Of a stretch of 64,000 nt of DNA, positions 1-8,165 are shown piece after piece. A program made the translations under genes and the position numbers. The notes under the pieces were generated by a model. It did not search any database. It was not told the DNA's origin and saw only the letters and a list, made by a program, of their open reading frames with translations. The stretch is from Mesaphorura yosii (Eukaryota > Arthropoda > Collembola > Poduromorpha > Tullbergiidae): contig WIXG01000047.1 in the NCBI GenBank assembly GCA_009869945.1, forward strand, positions 186,001 through 250,000, read 5' to 3'. The first letter of the stretch is position 1, and the number at the start of each line of letters is the position of its first letter.

Positions 1-631
1 CGACAACTGCGGAAGCCTTCATAAGCATTTAGTTAATGAAAAGTCAGAATTACTACTCTTTTTATGACATATCATGCGACCAAATGCCGAAATGTTTCAT
101 GCAAAGAAGCTACAGTTTCGTAGTTGATATTATTGTTACAAATTATACAAATTACCCGAACAATCTTTGGTTTGATGACTCGGGAACGCTATAATGCGTA
201 TTTGGTAAAGTATTTGCAGTTTCTGGAACCCGAAAACGTCGTTTAAACTTTGAAGAGGAAAGGTTCATAACACCTCGGGTCCAAAAGTTCACCTAATTCT
301 CTGAAACACTTAAGCATATCGAATTTTAATAATGAATGAGAAGTCTGAACAGTCTGAAGCTGAAGTTGGACGTAATTCCTGTCGCCTTCCTCTGTCAAAC
401 CCTGTCAATTTCGTCTTCTTCGAGTTTGAGCAGGACATGGACACGCACCTCGTGCCATACAAAGGAAAGTTGCACAAATGTTCAAGGTGTTGGTGCCATT
501 GCGAATGCATATGTTCGACTTTCTTTAATTACTGAAAATTAGTAACAAAATGTTTAGAACTAATTAATTTCAAACCCAGTAGCAATATTGTGACGATTCG
601 AACCAGAGCTAGAATTTTGTCTTGATTCGAA
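1..631. other. Upstream region of first ionotropic receptor
   Basis: No gene is supported here. Short ORFs on both strands at 310-780 overlap one another, match no family I know, and partly antisense the receptor start. The stretch probably holds the promoter and 5' UTR of the gene that starts at 632, but I see no clear TATA box. Confidence 0.4.
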
Positions 632-2662
632 ATGACTTCGGCCGCTGGATTGCTGTTGTCTCTGGTCTTGAATACAGCAGCCATCAGTTGTCTCTCTTTG
701 GAGTCTGCTGCAAAAATTTCCAACCTCATTTTTGAGGCAGATAAAAAATTCTCGGGATTGACAGATTTGAGGTGCCACTCATGGCTTCTTCCACAATCTT
801 CGAGTTCCTCATACTCACTGTCACCGATCTTCTTTCACACGAATTTCGCGTTACCTGTTGTGCTTTGCGCGCCTGAATCCGAGTCCACCAACAATTACAA
901 CATCAACAAAAGTAAGACATCCTCAGAAAACGAGATTCTGCACCCACGAATTCTTGGAGTACAAAGATTCACTCGAAATTGTATGTCCGTCTTCTTACAT
1001 TCGGACACTGGGAAAGACGTCATCAACTACTTAACATCTTCGAGGTTAATACAGCCTGATAAAGACTACTTCTTTCTGCTTGGAGCCTCCGGAGTGGCAT
1101 TGAACCGCAAGCTGCAGGAGCCGCACTTTATAGAGCTGCAGTACAAAGCCATGATCATGATTGACAATTTGGAGGAAAGCAATCTTGTGGTTAAAAGTTA
1201 TTGCAAAGAATCTGCTAATGATGGAAAGACACTTTTCAGTTTCGAATGCCCATCAATAATTCACGGTCGGCATTTCAAAGCTTCTTGTACAAGAATTCCG
1301 GCCGTTGTTCGACCGGAGATAATTTCTAAGAATGGAACCGTGATTCAGAAAGGTGGCGGATTTACGTACGAAATGTTCCTTGAAGCCAGTAAAAGGTACA
1401 ATTTCTCGTTCGAAAGTGAGCAGTCATCTTCTGGTGGCACATCAGGAGTCATTCGTAATGGTCAATGGACTGGAACTATCGGAGATGTAGTCTCTGGAAA
1501 GTTTGACGTCGGCCTGGGTCTCGGGATTACAGTTGATCGTAACCTTGCAATTGTTTTTTCTGTACCGCAAGAATGGTATGCTCGATTATTTTACGTGAAA
1601 CAACCCGAATTTCACCACGACTGGTGGGCTGTTCTTTGGCCACTTCAATTAAGTGTTTGGATGGCGAGTGTCGGCGTCTTGCTTGTGACCTTGGCCGCAT
1701 TTTATGCTACAGCTGTGCAATATACGAAGACAAATCCGGAACGAAAAATGTCAAAGCTTGGAATTTTGAGACAAACATTTGGCGGACTCTGCCGAACTTT
1801 CGTGGAGCAACCGGCTTGTTGGACCCGTTGGCCTGGAACGCGGTTCCGAATCTTAATTGTTCTTTGGTCAGTGTTCTGCCTGGTATTGGGAACCGGCTAC
1901 CGATCGAAGCTGGTCTCCTTCTTGACGTTCCTGGATCGGCAAAAGATCCCAACCACTCACCTGGAACTGAGTATTTCAGATTACCACCTGTTCTTCAGAT
2001 ACTACGGCGGTGTCGCGTACAAGTACACGAAAGAGTCCTCGAATCCCATGCACCAGCGCATTCTTGCTAAATCTGGACTCTTCAACTCCACCATCGATTG
2101 CATGTATGCTCTTCTTCTCACTCCAAAGAATCAGCGCAGGGCTTGCCTGGACTACGAAGCGCCTTTTGAGTTAGCCGTCTACAAAAACGCTACTCTTCGC
2201 TCGTCACAGCAAACGAGTGACCTTTTCTTCAAGTCAAAGGACGCCGACAACAGTTTCATGATTGCATGGGCATTTCGCAAGCATTCGCCTTGGCTCTCGA
2301 CATTTAACAAGTTCAGCTCGCATTGTTCGGCTGGTAATTTGATAGCAAAATGGACACAGGATGATTGGCACAAAAGCAAAGTTGTTGGCTCCGAATGGCT
2401 TATGCGGCAAGAAGAGAGTAAAGTGAAAAAGAAGGTTGAGCAGCTTCTAGAAGGAAGAGGCGGCATCGGGCCTAAACCATTGGCGAAGACTTCTTTTGCT
2501 GGGTTGTGCATCCTGTACGTGCTTGGAGTACTCACGGCAGTCATGGCGTTTATTGGCGAGGTGTTGACCTGGAAATATTTCGCTTACGCCTGGCGCTGCA
2601 AGGCAAAGTGCCAGGAACGTCAACGACAGGAGATACGGTTGAAATTTCTGTGGACTATATAA
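632..2662 (+). CDS. Divergent ionotropic receptor (IR), intronless
   Basis: A single 676-codon ORF encodes a variant ionotropic glutamate receptor of the arthropod IR type, predicted to be a ligand-gated cation channel subunit of chemosensory cell membranes. A hydrophobic signal peptide (about 1-20) leads into a short N-terminal domain instead of the long iGluR amino-terminal domain. The S1 ligand-binding half contains QKGGGFTYEMF and an ITVDR motif whose Arg (about residue 303) matches the glutamate-binding T-x-x-R of the family. TM1 follows DWWAVLWPLQ (about 337-362), the pore/TM segment ends in TGYRSKLVSFLTF (about 405-432), and the last TM lies near 625-646. The start gives a good signal peptide. 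Its paralogue lies tail-to-tail at 3632-5689. No ligand can be named. IR identity is secure; the subfamily is not. Confidence 0.88.
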   Translation: MTSAAGLLLSLVLNTAAISCLSLESAAKISNLIFEADKKFSGLTDLRCHSWLLPQSSSSSYSLSPIFFHTNFALPVVLCAPESESTNNYNINKSKTSSENEILHPRILGVQRFTRNCMSVFLHSDTGKDVINYLTSSRLIQPDKDYFFLLGASGVALNRKLQEPHFIELQYKAMIMIDNLEESNLVVKSYCKESANDGKTLFSFECPSIIHGRHFKASCTRIPAVVRPEIISKNGTVIQKGGGFTYEMFLEASKRYNFSFESEQSSSGGTSGVIRNGQWTGTIGDVVSGKFDVGLGLGITVDRNLAIVFSVPQEWYARLFYVKQPEFHHDWWAVLWPLQLSVWMASVGVLLVTLAAFYATAVQYTKTNPERKMSKLGILRQTFGGLCRTFVEQPACWTRWPGTRFRILIVLWSVFCLVLGTGYRSKLVSFLTFLDRQKIPTTHLELSISDYHLFFRYYGGVAYKYTKESSNPMHQRILAKSGLFNSTIDCMYALLLTPKNQRRACLDYEAPFELAVYKNATLRSSQQTSDLFFKSKDADNSFMIAWAFRKHSPWLSTFNKFSSHCSAGNLIAKWTQDDWHKSKVVGSEWLMRQEESKVKKKVEQLLEGRGGIGPKPLAKTSFAGLCILYVLGVLTAVMAFIGEVLTWKYFAYAWRCKAKCQERQRQEIRLKFLWTI

Positions 2663-2740
2663 ATCATGTCGTGGACTTATCCACGACGATTTAGCAGCAT
2701 TTCTTGCCTCTAATTGCAATGTAAACTCTTCGTCCATTTG

Positions 2741-2746
2741 AATAAA
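2741..2746 (+). terminator. Poly(A) signal AATAAA for first IR gene
   Basis: A canonical AATAAA lies 79 nt after the stop codon of the receptor ending at 2662, which is a suitable distance for its 3' end. Confidence 0.5.
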
Positions 2747-3164
2747 CATTTTCATTCTGTCAGCATCTAGAAGCTTGAAGCTGTTGGAATAATTTCGGAT
2801 GCTCGGCAATACGCATTTACAATTTTCAGGTTCTTTTCCTTTGTATGAATGTGGTCGTTGCAGCGCTGGTGTTGAGTACAATCATACTACAATCATGTGC
2901 TAAGCTCCTGACTAAGTTGCTTAAATGAACTCTAAAATGGCTCAGCGCACTCTGAACCCTGCCCGGACTTGCTTCAGCTCGTAACTGCAAACTGCGTAGT
3001 ATGAGCCACCGGCGAATTCAGGAAAGGAATTCTACAACTGCTGGTTCCTTCTACGGGTTGGAGTCGTGCCATTGCTCAGGTTTAAAGTTCATGGCCAGGT
3101 GTTGTCAACTAATGTGGTGATGACATCGTCTGGTGCGACGTGTCAGGTCGTAAAATGAAAATGG

Positions 3165-3172
3165 TATAAAAA
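3165..3172 (+). promoter_or_regulatory. Orphan TATA-box promoter candidate
   Basis: A strong TATAAAAA on the plus strand sits between the two convergent receptor genes. A start site would fall near 3195, in the sequence around GGGACACTACACAGC. No ORF of useful length follows before 3631; the next ATG (3290) opens only a five-codon frame. Both flanking genes are oriented so that this cannot be their promoter. It may drive a short noncoding transcript containing the hairpin at 3251-3291, or it may be chance. Confidence 0.3.
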
Positions 3173-3250
3173 CACGTCGCAATTTTTGGCAGGGACACTA
3201 CACAGCCAGAAGTTCTCAAGCCGTCGAGACGCAGACACCGAGAAGATTCT

Positions 3251-3291
3251 CATTTCTAGTTGGCCTGATTGCTGAAGGCTAACTAGAAATG
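3251..3291 (+). repeat. 15-bp hairpin in the IR intergenic region
   Basis: CATTTCTAGTTGGCC (3251-3265) can pair with GGCTAACTAGAAATG (3277-3291) across an 11-nt loop. All 15 positions pair if one G-U is allowed. It lies about 55 nt downstream of the predicted start of the orphan TATA promoter. The stem is shorter than a usual microRNA precursor. It could be a structured noncoding RNA or a small foldback. Confidence 0.4.
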
Positions 3292-3585
3292 TTGAATGCT
3301 GCATGATTACACTGTGCTTGCAAAAAGTGTAAATGCAGTAGGCAACACTTTAAGTTAGCCCTTCAACTCCTCAAACTTTAGAGCCGAAGAGGAAGAATGA
3401 AGAAGAGGAGAGGTTGTCCGGAAGAGGATTTGCTGCAGTAATCAGCATGGCATTTATGATGTGAAATCAAACTCATCAAAATGCAGTGTTGACTACCGTA
3501 GTTGGTTCACTCACATTCTTCGTTCGTCACGTAGCAGAAAATGCCAGCCGCAGCCATCAATTTGGTATTGAGAAAGAGGCTTGGT

Positions 3586-3591
3586 TTTATT
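3586..3591 (-). terminator. Poly(A) signal AATAAA for second IR gene
   Basis: On the minus strand, AATAAA lies about 41 nt past the stop codon of the receptor that ends at 3632. Confidence 0.5.
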
Positions 3592-3631
3592 CGCAATTAT
3601 GATGGATCGAGCTATGGACACCTGACACATT

Positions 3632-5689
3632 CTAAATCTTTCGCCTCTGCATGGCTCCAGCAATCATCTCAATGCAAATGCTTACTATTGATATGGCTAT
3701 TCCAAAGTTAAAGATTAAGTAGGCTCCAATTAAAGATCCTGCCGGTAACGATTTCGGTCCCGCCTGGTCAACACGGTCCAGCAGCTTCTCAATTGCTTTC
3801 TTCACCGACGAATCATTTTGTTTGCGTAGCCACGTCGCGCCTGCCATGCGACTCTTGTCCCAGTCGTCGTGTTGCCACTTCTCGGGCAACCCACTCGCCA
3901 GGCTACGCAGGATGAGCTTATCGAAAGTCAAGGTCCATGGCGAATATTTACGATACGCCCACACCACGACAGCTTTGTAGTCTGTATCTTTCGATCTTAC
4001 AATAATTTCACGACTCTGAGGAGATGCATGCAGCGTAGCGTTTACGTTCATTGAATACTCAAAGTTCGGGCCGAAATCCAGGCATGCCGTGCGCTCGTTA
4101 GAGAGAAGCAAAGCATAAATGCAATCAATGCTAGAGTTGGCCAACTCTGATTTCGCCAATATTCGTCTGTGCATGGGATTCGTTGACGCAGCAGCGTCAC
4201 GATAAGCAATACCGCCGTAATATCGAAAGAAGAGCTTGTAGTTTGAATTACTCAGCTCCAAGTGCGTTGTTGGAATTTGTTCACGATCCAGGAAGGTTAG
4301 AAATGAGACGAGCTTTGAACGGTAGCCCGTTTCGAGTATCAGGCAAAACAGTGTCCAAACAATGATTAAGAACCTGACACGAATTCCTTTCCAATGCCTC
4401 AGCGTTGCAGCTTGCTCAACAAAAATTCGAGTCATTCCATCCAACACTTCAAGAACAATGCCAATTTTAGTTGGCCTAGATTTTACTTTGTCCATATTAG
4501 CAATCCGGAAGTACTGAATGGCAGAGCAGACAAACACTGGCACCAGTGCTGCAATAACGACGAGAACCGCCATCCATACATTGAATTCTAGAGGCCAGAG
4601 GATCGCCCACCAATCAGAACGGAATTCGGGCAACTTGACGTAAAAGGCGCGAACAAGCCATGTTTGAAGTGCTGATGAGTCAACAAATAGGTTTCTTTCT
4701 TCCGTGACTCCAACTCCGAAGGCGATGTCGGCCTTTCTGGTCAGAACATCGCCAATTGAACCTCCCCAAACACCGTTGTATTTCAGTCCAGAAGAGCCGC
4801 CTAAACTAGAGAGCTGCGCCTCGAACGTATAATTGAACCGATGGCTCCCTTCTTCAAACATAGAGTAAAGCCATCCTCCACCCTTTTGAACAACCTTCGT
4901 TGCATTTGAGCCCTCCTCTTGTGATTTTACATCTGGCTTGATCATAGAAGCCAGATTTGTGCACGCAGCTCGCAGGTGCTGACCAGCGATGATTGCGTCA
5001 CAGTCGAAGTCGAACAACGACAAGGCATCCCCGTTCGTTTTTCGCCTCGCACAATAATTATGGATTGTGAAACGATCTCCATTCGGATTAGCGAGGAGAG
5101 AAATCTTGTGACGAATCTCTGTCATTTCTTGCATTAGCATAAACTTCAGGCTTTGACTTTGACGACCAACAACGAAGAAGTAGTCTTTGTGCTTGAGCAC
5201 CAGTCTTGCATTTATGAGACACTCGATCGTTCTTATAACTTCTAACTCGTCGTTCTCATTTGAGAAAAGAAATGCAGAAACACAATTACGAGAGAATTTG
5301 CGAATTCCGAGCTTCATTGGGATCAGAATTTCTTCCGGAGTGTACTCCTTGCCCGTGTTGCTTGCTGTCAGACTGTGGGAATCATTGCCGCCGATTGACG
5401 ATGAAATTTCATGGCGAAATGAAGCAATAGGAACCATTGACCCAATGCTGAACACGTCTTCAAATTGGAGTGATGGCGGCGAGTAATTTGAGCTGACAGA
5501 TTCCGTAATAATCCACGTGTGGCAGTACAAATCATTGAACCCTGGATGTGATCGATAAGACTTTGAAATGGCTTGGGCGACCTTGACTGTGTGACCAAAA
5601 TAATCAAGGTCGTGGCCGTAATCTATACGAAAACAATGACTGCACAGGATAAAATCCAATAGCAAGCCTGGAATTAGAACTCTGAACAT
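3632..5689 (-). CDS. Divergent ionotropic receptor (IR), intronless paralogue
   Basis: A single 685-codon ORF, clearly related along its length to the receptor at 632-2662. Shared blocks include QKGGG before the S1 lobe, a VTEER motif carrying the conserved binding-site Arg, SDWWAILWPLEFNVWM at TM1, and ETGYRSKLVSFLTFLDREQ after the pore. Others are PTTHLELS, FFRYYGG, NPMHRRILAKS and a C-terminal membrane segment. A signal peptide (about 1-20) follows the chosen ATG. There is no intron, and no frameshift or in-frame stop, so it is probably functional. The pair is most simply explained by an inverted local duplication. By family it should be a membrane chemoreceptor subunit; the ligand and any co-receptor are unknown. 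Confidence 0.88.
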   Translation of the reverse strand: MFRVLIPGLLLDFILCSHCFRIDYGHDLDYFGHTVKVAQAISKSYRSHPGFNDLYCHTWIITESVSSNYSPPSLQFEDVFSIGSMVPIASFRHEISSSIGGNDSHSLTASNTGKEYTPEEILIPMKLGIRKFSRNCVSAFLFSNENDELEVIRTIECLINARLVLKHKDYFFVVGRQSQSLKFMLMQEMTEIRHKISLLANPNGDRFTIHNYCARRKTNGDALSLFDFDCDAIIAGQHLRAACTNLASMIKPDVKSQEEGSNATKVVQKGGGWLYSMFEEGSHRFNYTFEAQLSSLGGSSGLKYNGVWGGSIGDVLTRKADIAFGVGVTEERNLFVDSSALQTWLVRAFYVKLPEFRSDWWAILWPLEFNVWMAVLVVIAALVPVFVCSAIQYFRIANMDKVKSRPTKIGIVLEVLDGMTRIFVEQAATLRHWKGIRVRFLIIVWTLFCLILETGYRSKLVSFLTFLDREQIPTTHLELSNSNYKLFFRYYGGIAYRDAAASTNPMHRRILAKSELANSSIDCIYALLLSNERTACLDFGPNFEYSMNVNATLHASPQSREIIVRSKDTDYKAVVVWAYRKYSPWTLTFDKLILRSLASGLPEKWQHDDWDKSRMAGATWLRKQNDSSVKKAIEKLLDRVDQAGPKSLPAGSLIGAYLIFNFGIAISIVSICIEMIAGAMQRRKI

Positions 5690-6203
5690 TTTTTAATAAA
5701 AAACTAACTGCACTGGACCTCAAAATGTGAAAGATTTTGAATCTCTCTCGGAATTAGATTTCCAAACTGCACACCGGTAATTTGGATTCTAGTTATAGGT
5801 GCTGTCGGAGACTCTATTAATGACTGATGTCAGTTTTCTGGGAATGAACCCAGATGACATGGACAAGTCAATTATAATGACAATGTCATCACGTTCATTT
5901 CATTTCAGCAATTTCATTATTAAAATGTGATTAAATGAAGTGGTGCGCACGAAGAGTTGTGAATGTCTGAGGCTGCACATGATGGTTGACGTCTGACGTG
6001 TGTGACAAGTCTACTCTAGAATAGATTCGGCCTGTCAAGGCCACAACTACGTCAATCAATATACAGTGACGAATTCGCATGGACAGTTTTGCTTGGAAAG
6101 AATCAACATCTAGCACACGTGTTGCTTTAAATTAGCTGTTGAAAATTATTATAGAGATGGTTGTTCTTTTACAAACTTCATACTACCGATACTACTGACG
6201 AAG
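5690..6203. other. Intergenic region between IR and defensin genes
   Basis: No gene is supported. The stretch should contain the upstream region of the minus-strand receptor (starting at 5689) and the 3' UTR of the minus-strand defensin (ending at 6204). One 61-codon minus-strand ORF near 5931-6116 resembles nothing I know. Confidence 0.4.
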
Positions 6204-6520
6204 TTATTTTCCTTTTCCTACTCCAATATTGACCTTGACGTCGGAGCCTTTAGCGCATCTTGCGCAAACACAAGTTTGGCTTCTGCAAGAGCCAGTTGCA
6301 CACCCTTGACCTTTGCATGAAATGATGCACATGGCACGACGACCCCAAGCTGGACGATGATCCTTCTTGCAAGACTGTAAGAATGATAAGCACCAAGTTA
6401 ACTAAATGCCAGAATCAGTATAAGTGATTGATTTACCCCGAATTGTCCAATCGCCTCAGGAACTATTGCAATCACAAGCAGAGCAAAGAGTGCAAAGGCC
6501 AAGATTCTCTTTGAAGCCAT
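6204..6520 (-). CDS. Eight-cysteine CS-alpha-beta defensin, copy 1
   Basis: A two-exon gene (6520-6437, 6374-6204; 62-nt GT-AG intron, phase 0) encodes 84 aa. Exon 1 is a clean signal peptide (MASKRILAFALFALLVIAIV...). Exon 2 encodes the Cys-rich domain with C-x13-C-x3-C-x4-C-x4-C-x4-C-x-C-x2-C spacing and a basic start. The CxxxC, the GxC-like turn and CxC are those of invertebrate defensins. The extra pair, including a final C-x2-C, recalls 8-Cys mollusc defensins of the MGD-1 type. Predicted role: secreted antimicrobial peptide. A paralogue lies at 7663-7975 on the same strand, and kappaB/GATA-like sites lie upstream at 6744-6769. A glycine- and lysine-rich tail follows the last Cys. It is too short to be found by plain ORF length. 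Confidence 0.8.
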
Positions 6521-6743
6521 TCTGAAATGCGTGAAATAGAACTAATATAGGCTCCGGCTTTGGATAGTCTCGTGTCTTGTGGCTGCGACACTGCGACTTA
6601 GCTGTTCGTCTTCGTGTTTTAACCGTATATACGTGTATAAACGGGAACGGAAGACGGAAACCTCAGTCTTCCATTTATGCTGACTATTCGCTTACCATTT
6701 AACTTGATATGATGAGGACATGTGCTTTATCCACGAGGTCACC

Positions 6744-6769
6744 AATTCCGGGGAATTACTATTGATAAG
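6744..6769 (-). promoter_or_regulatory. kappaB-like palindrome next to a GATA site
   Basis: AATTCCGGGGAATT (6744-6757) has perfect 6-bp inverted arms and contains GGGGAATTAC, close to a Rel/NF-kappaB site. TGATAAG (6763-6769) is a WGATAR site six bases away. Adjacent kappaB and GATA sites are known in Drosophila immune-gene promoters. This module is about 225 bp upstream of the copy-1 defensin ATG. Function is inferred from spacing and motif only. Confidence 0.4.
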
Positions 6770-7662
6770 CAATTTCAGGGTTAACTCAGATTGCAAATTA
6801 TAATGTTGCGGCTTCAATAAACAAGGAAAGTGACCTGTAACCTTTGTTTGAACGGAAAGGAAAATCCTACCGCTGACAGAGTTACGAATTGGAAGTTCAA
6901 AAGGTAAATCCTCAACAGATTAGAATCGAACTTCAAGAATTTACGTAATAACCGCCGTACTAATTTTTAGCAGGAAATAGTCGCAATACGGTAAGAAAGT
7001 GTCAGTTACCCCAATCACATGCAAATATTGTGTTCTTGATTTCAATCATTATTTCAGCCTAGACATACAACGAATGATAGGAGCAGTAAAAGCAGCAATG
7101 ACTTACACAAAATACGAAGAATTGACACGAATCGATTTCTTAAATGAAGTTTATTCCCCAGTGCACGCGACTTGTCTGACTGATTGTTAAATCCAACAAG
7201 ATGACTGATTAATAGTTCGATTCGCAAGTCGTCAAGAAATAATCATGCACGTGTTCCTCGTACTCCTTGATTTTTGAAGGTCAAGTTTCACTGCTCAGCT
7301 GCCATGCAATTTATTAGTGGGGCCAGCCATACTCATAAATGTCGTAAAATGGCGGAGCAGCAAAGACGATTCTGTTTTGAATATTGCACCAATGACGTCT
7401 TTTGATCGGCCTAAAGGCCTGTTCTTGTGCGAAAGAATGAAGGACGCCACAGAAGTGCATTCAAGTGTACATTGTGCGACAAACCTCTAATCACTTTTTT
7501 CAGTCGGCTTCACCTGAGTAATTTAATGCATTTTTATTACATTCAATGCCTGTCCAAATAACAATTCATTGTATTTAAATGTAGGACATATATTATCTAT
7601 TTCATTGTCTCTTCATTTTCTCAAATTGTTTAACTGCTTCCAGGTTACAAGTGCTTCAAAAT
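6770..7662. other. Intergenic region between the two defensins
   Basis: No gene is supported. A 63-codon plus-strand ORF at 6999-7190 has no recognisable domain. The right end holds the 3' UTR of defensin copy 2, including its poly(A) signal. Confidence 0.4.
7533..7538 (-). terminator. Poly(A) signal for defensin copy 2
   Basis: AATAAA on the minus strand lies about 125 nt beyond the stop codon at 7663. Confidence 0.4.
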
Positions 7663-7975
7663 TTATTTGCCAATGCTGATGCCGATCCCTGAACCAGTGC
7701 CGCAGCGGGAACAAACGCAGGTTTCGCCACTACAATAGCCGGTTGCACATCCTTGAGCCTTGCATGAAATTATGCACATGGTTCGACGGCCCCAGTCCGG
7801 ACGCCCATCTCTCTTGCAGGACTGAAATGGCGAAGGGTAAAAGACGCGGTTAGGTAATGTTTCACGATTAACTGCATTCAGAAGATGCACATACCCCTAA
7901 CTGGCCGTTGACTTCATAAACGACGGCAACAACCAGCACCAAGATGGCCAAAGCGAGAATTGATTTCGAAACCAT
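7663..7975 (-). CDS. Eight-cysteine CS-alpha-beta defensin, copy 2
   Basis: A two-exon gene (7975-7895, 7821-7663; 73-nt intron, phase 0) encodes 79 aa. The signal peptide (MVSKSILALAILVLVVAVV...) and the mature domain align with the gene at 6204-6520. Both share the intron position, the GRR-x-MCIISCK core, QGCATG and the CVC-x2-C end, with all eight Cys in the same spacing. Substitutions concentrate in loops and after the last Cys, where this copy ends in a Gly/Ile-rich tail ahead of a final Lys instead of copy 1's Lys-rich end. Predicted secreted antimicrobial peptide; a tandem duplicate. No lesion is seen. Confidence 0.8.
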
Positions 7976-8139
7976 TTTCTAGGAGGACGAACGCTGGAAT
8001 ATATTCGTACTTGAGAACGAAAGTTATCTTCTGCTGAGATGAGACTGTGTTATGAATCTCTCCGGTCTCAGCCTCCTTTTCTAGTGTCTGCAAAATACTC
8101 CCTGTGCAAAAATAGACCGGAATTCATGGAAATGACAAT

Positions 8140-8165
8140 CTTATCACATGATAAGGGATGATTTC
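8140..8165 (-). promoter_or_regulatory. Inverted GATA pair with kappaB-like site upstream of defensin copy 2
   Basis: CTTATCA (8140-8146) and TGATAAG (8149-8155) are perfect inverted GATA sites two bases apart. They run into GGGATGATTTC (8155-8165), a loose kappaB-like sequence. They lie 165-190 bp upstream of the copy-2 ATG. The TGATAAG word also occurs in the comparable position of copy 1. Confidence 0.35.
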
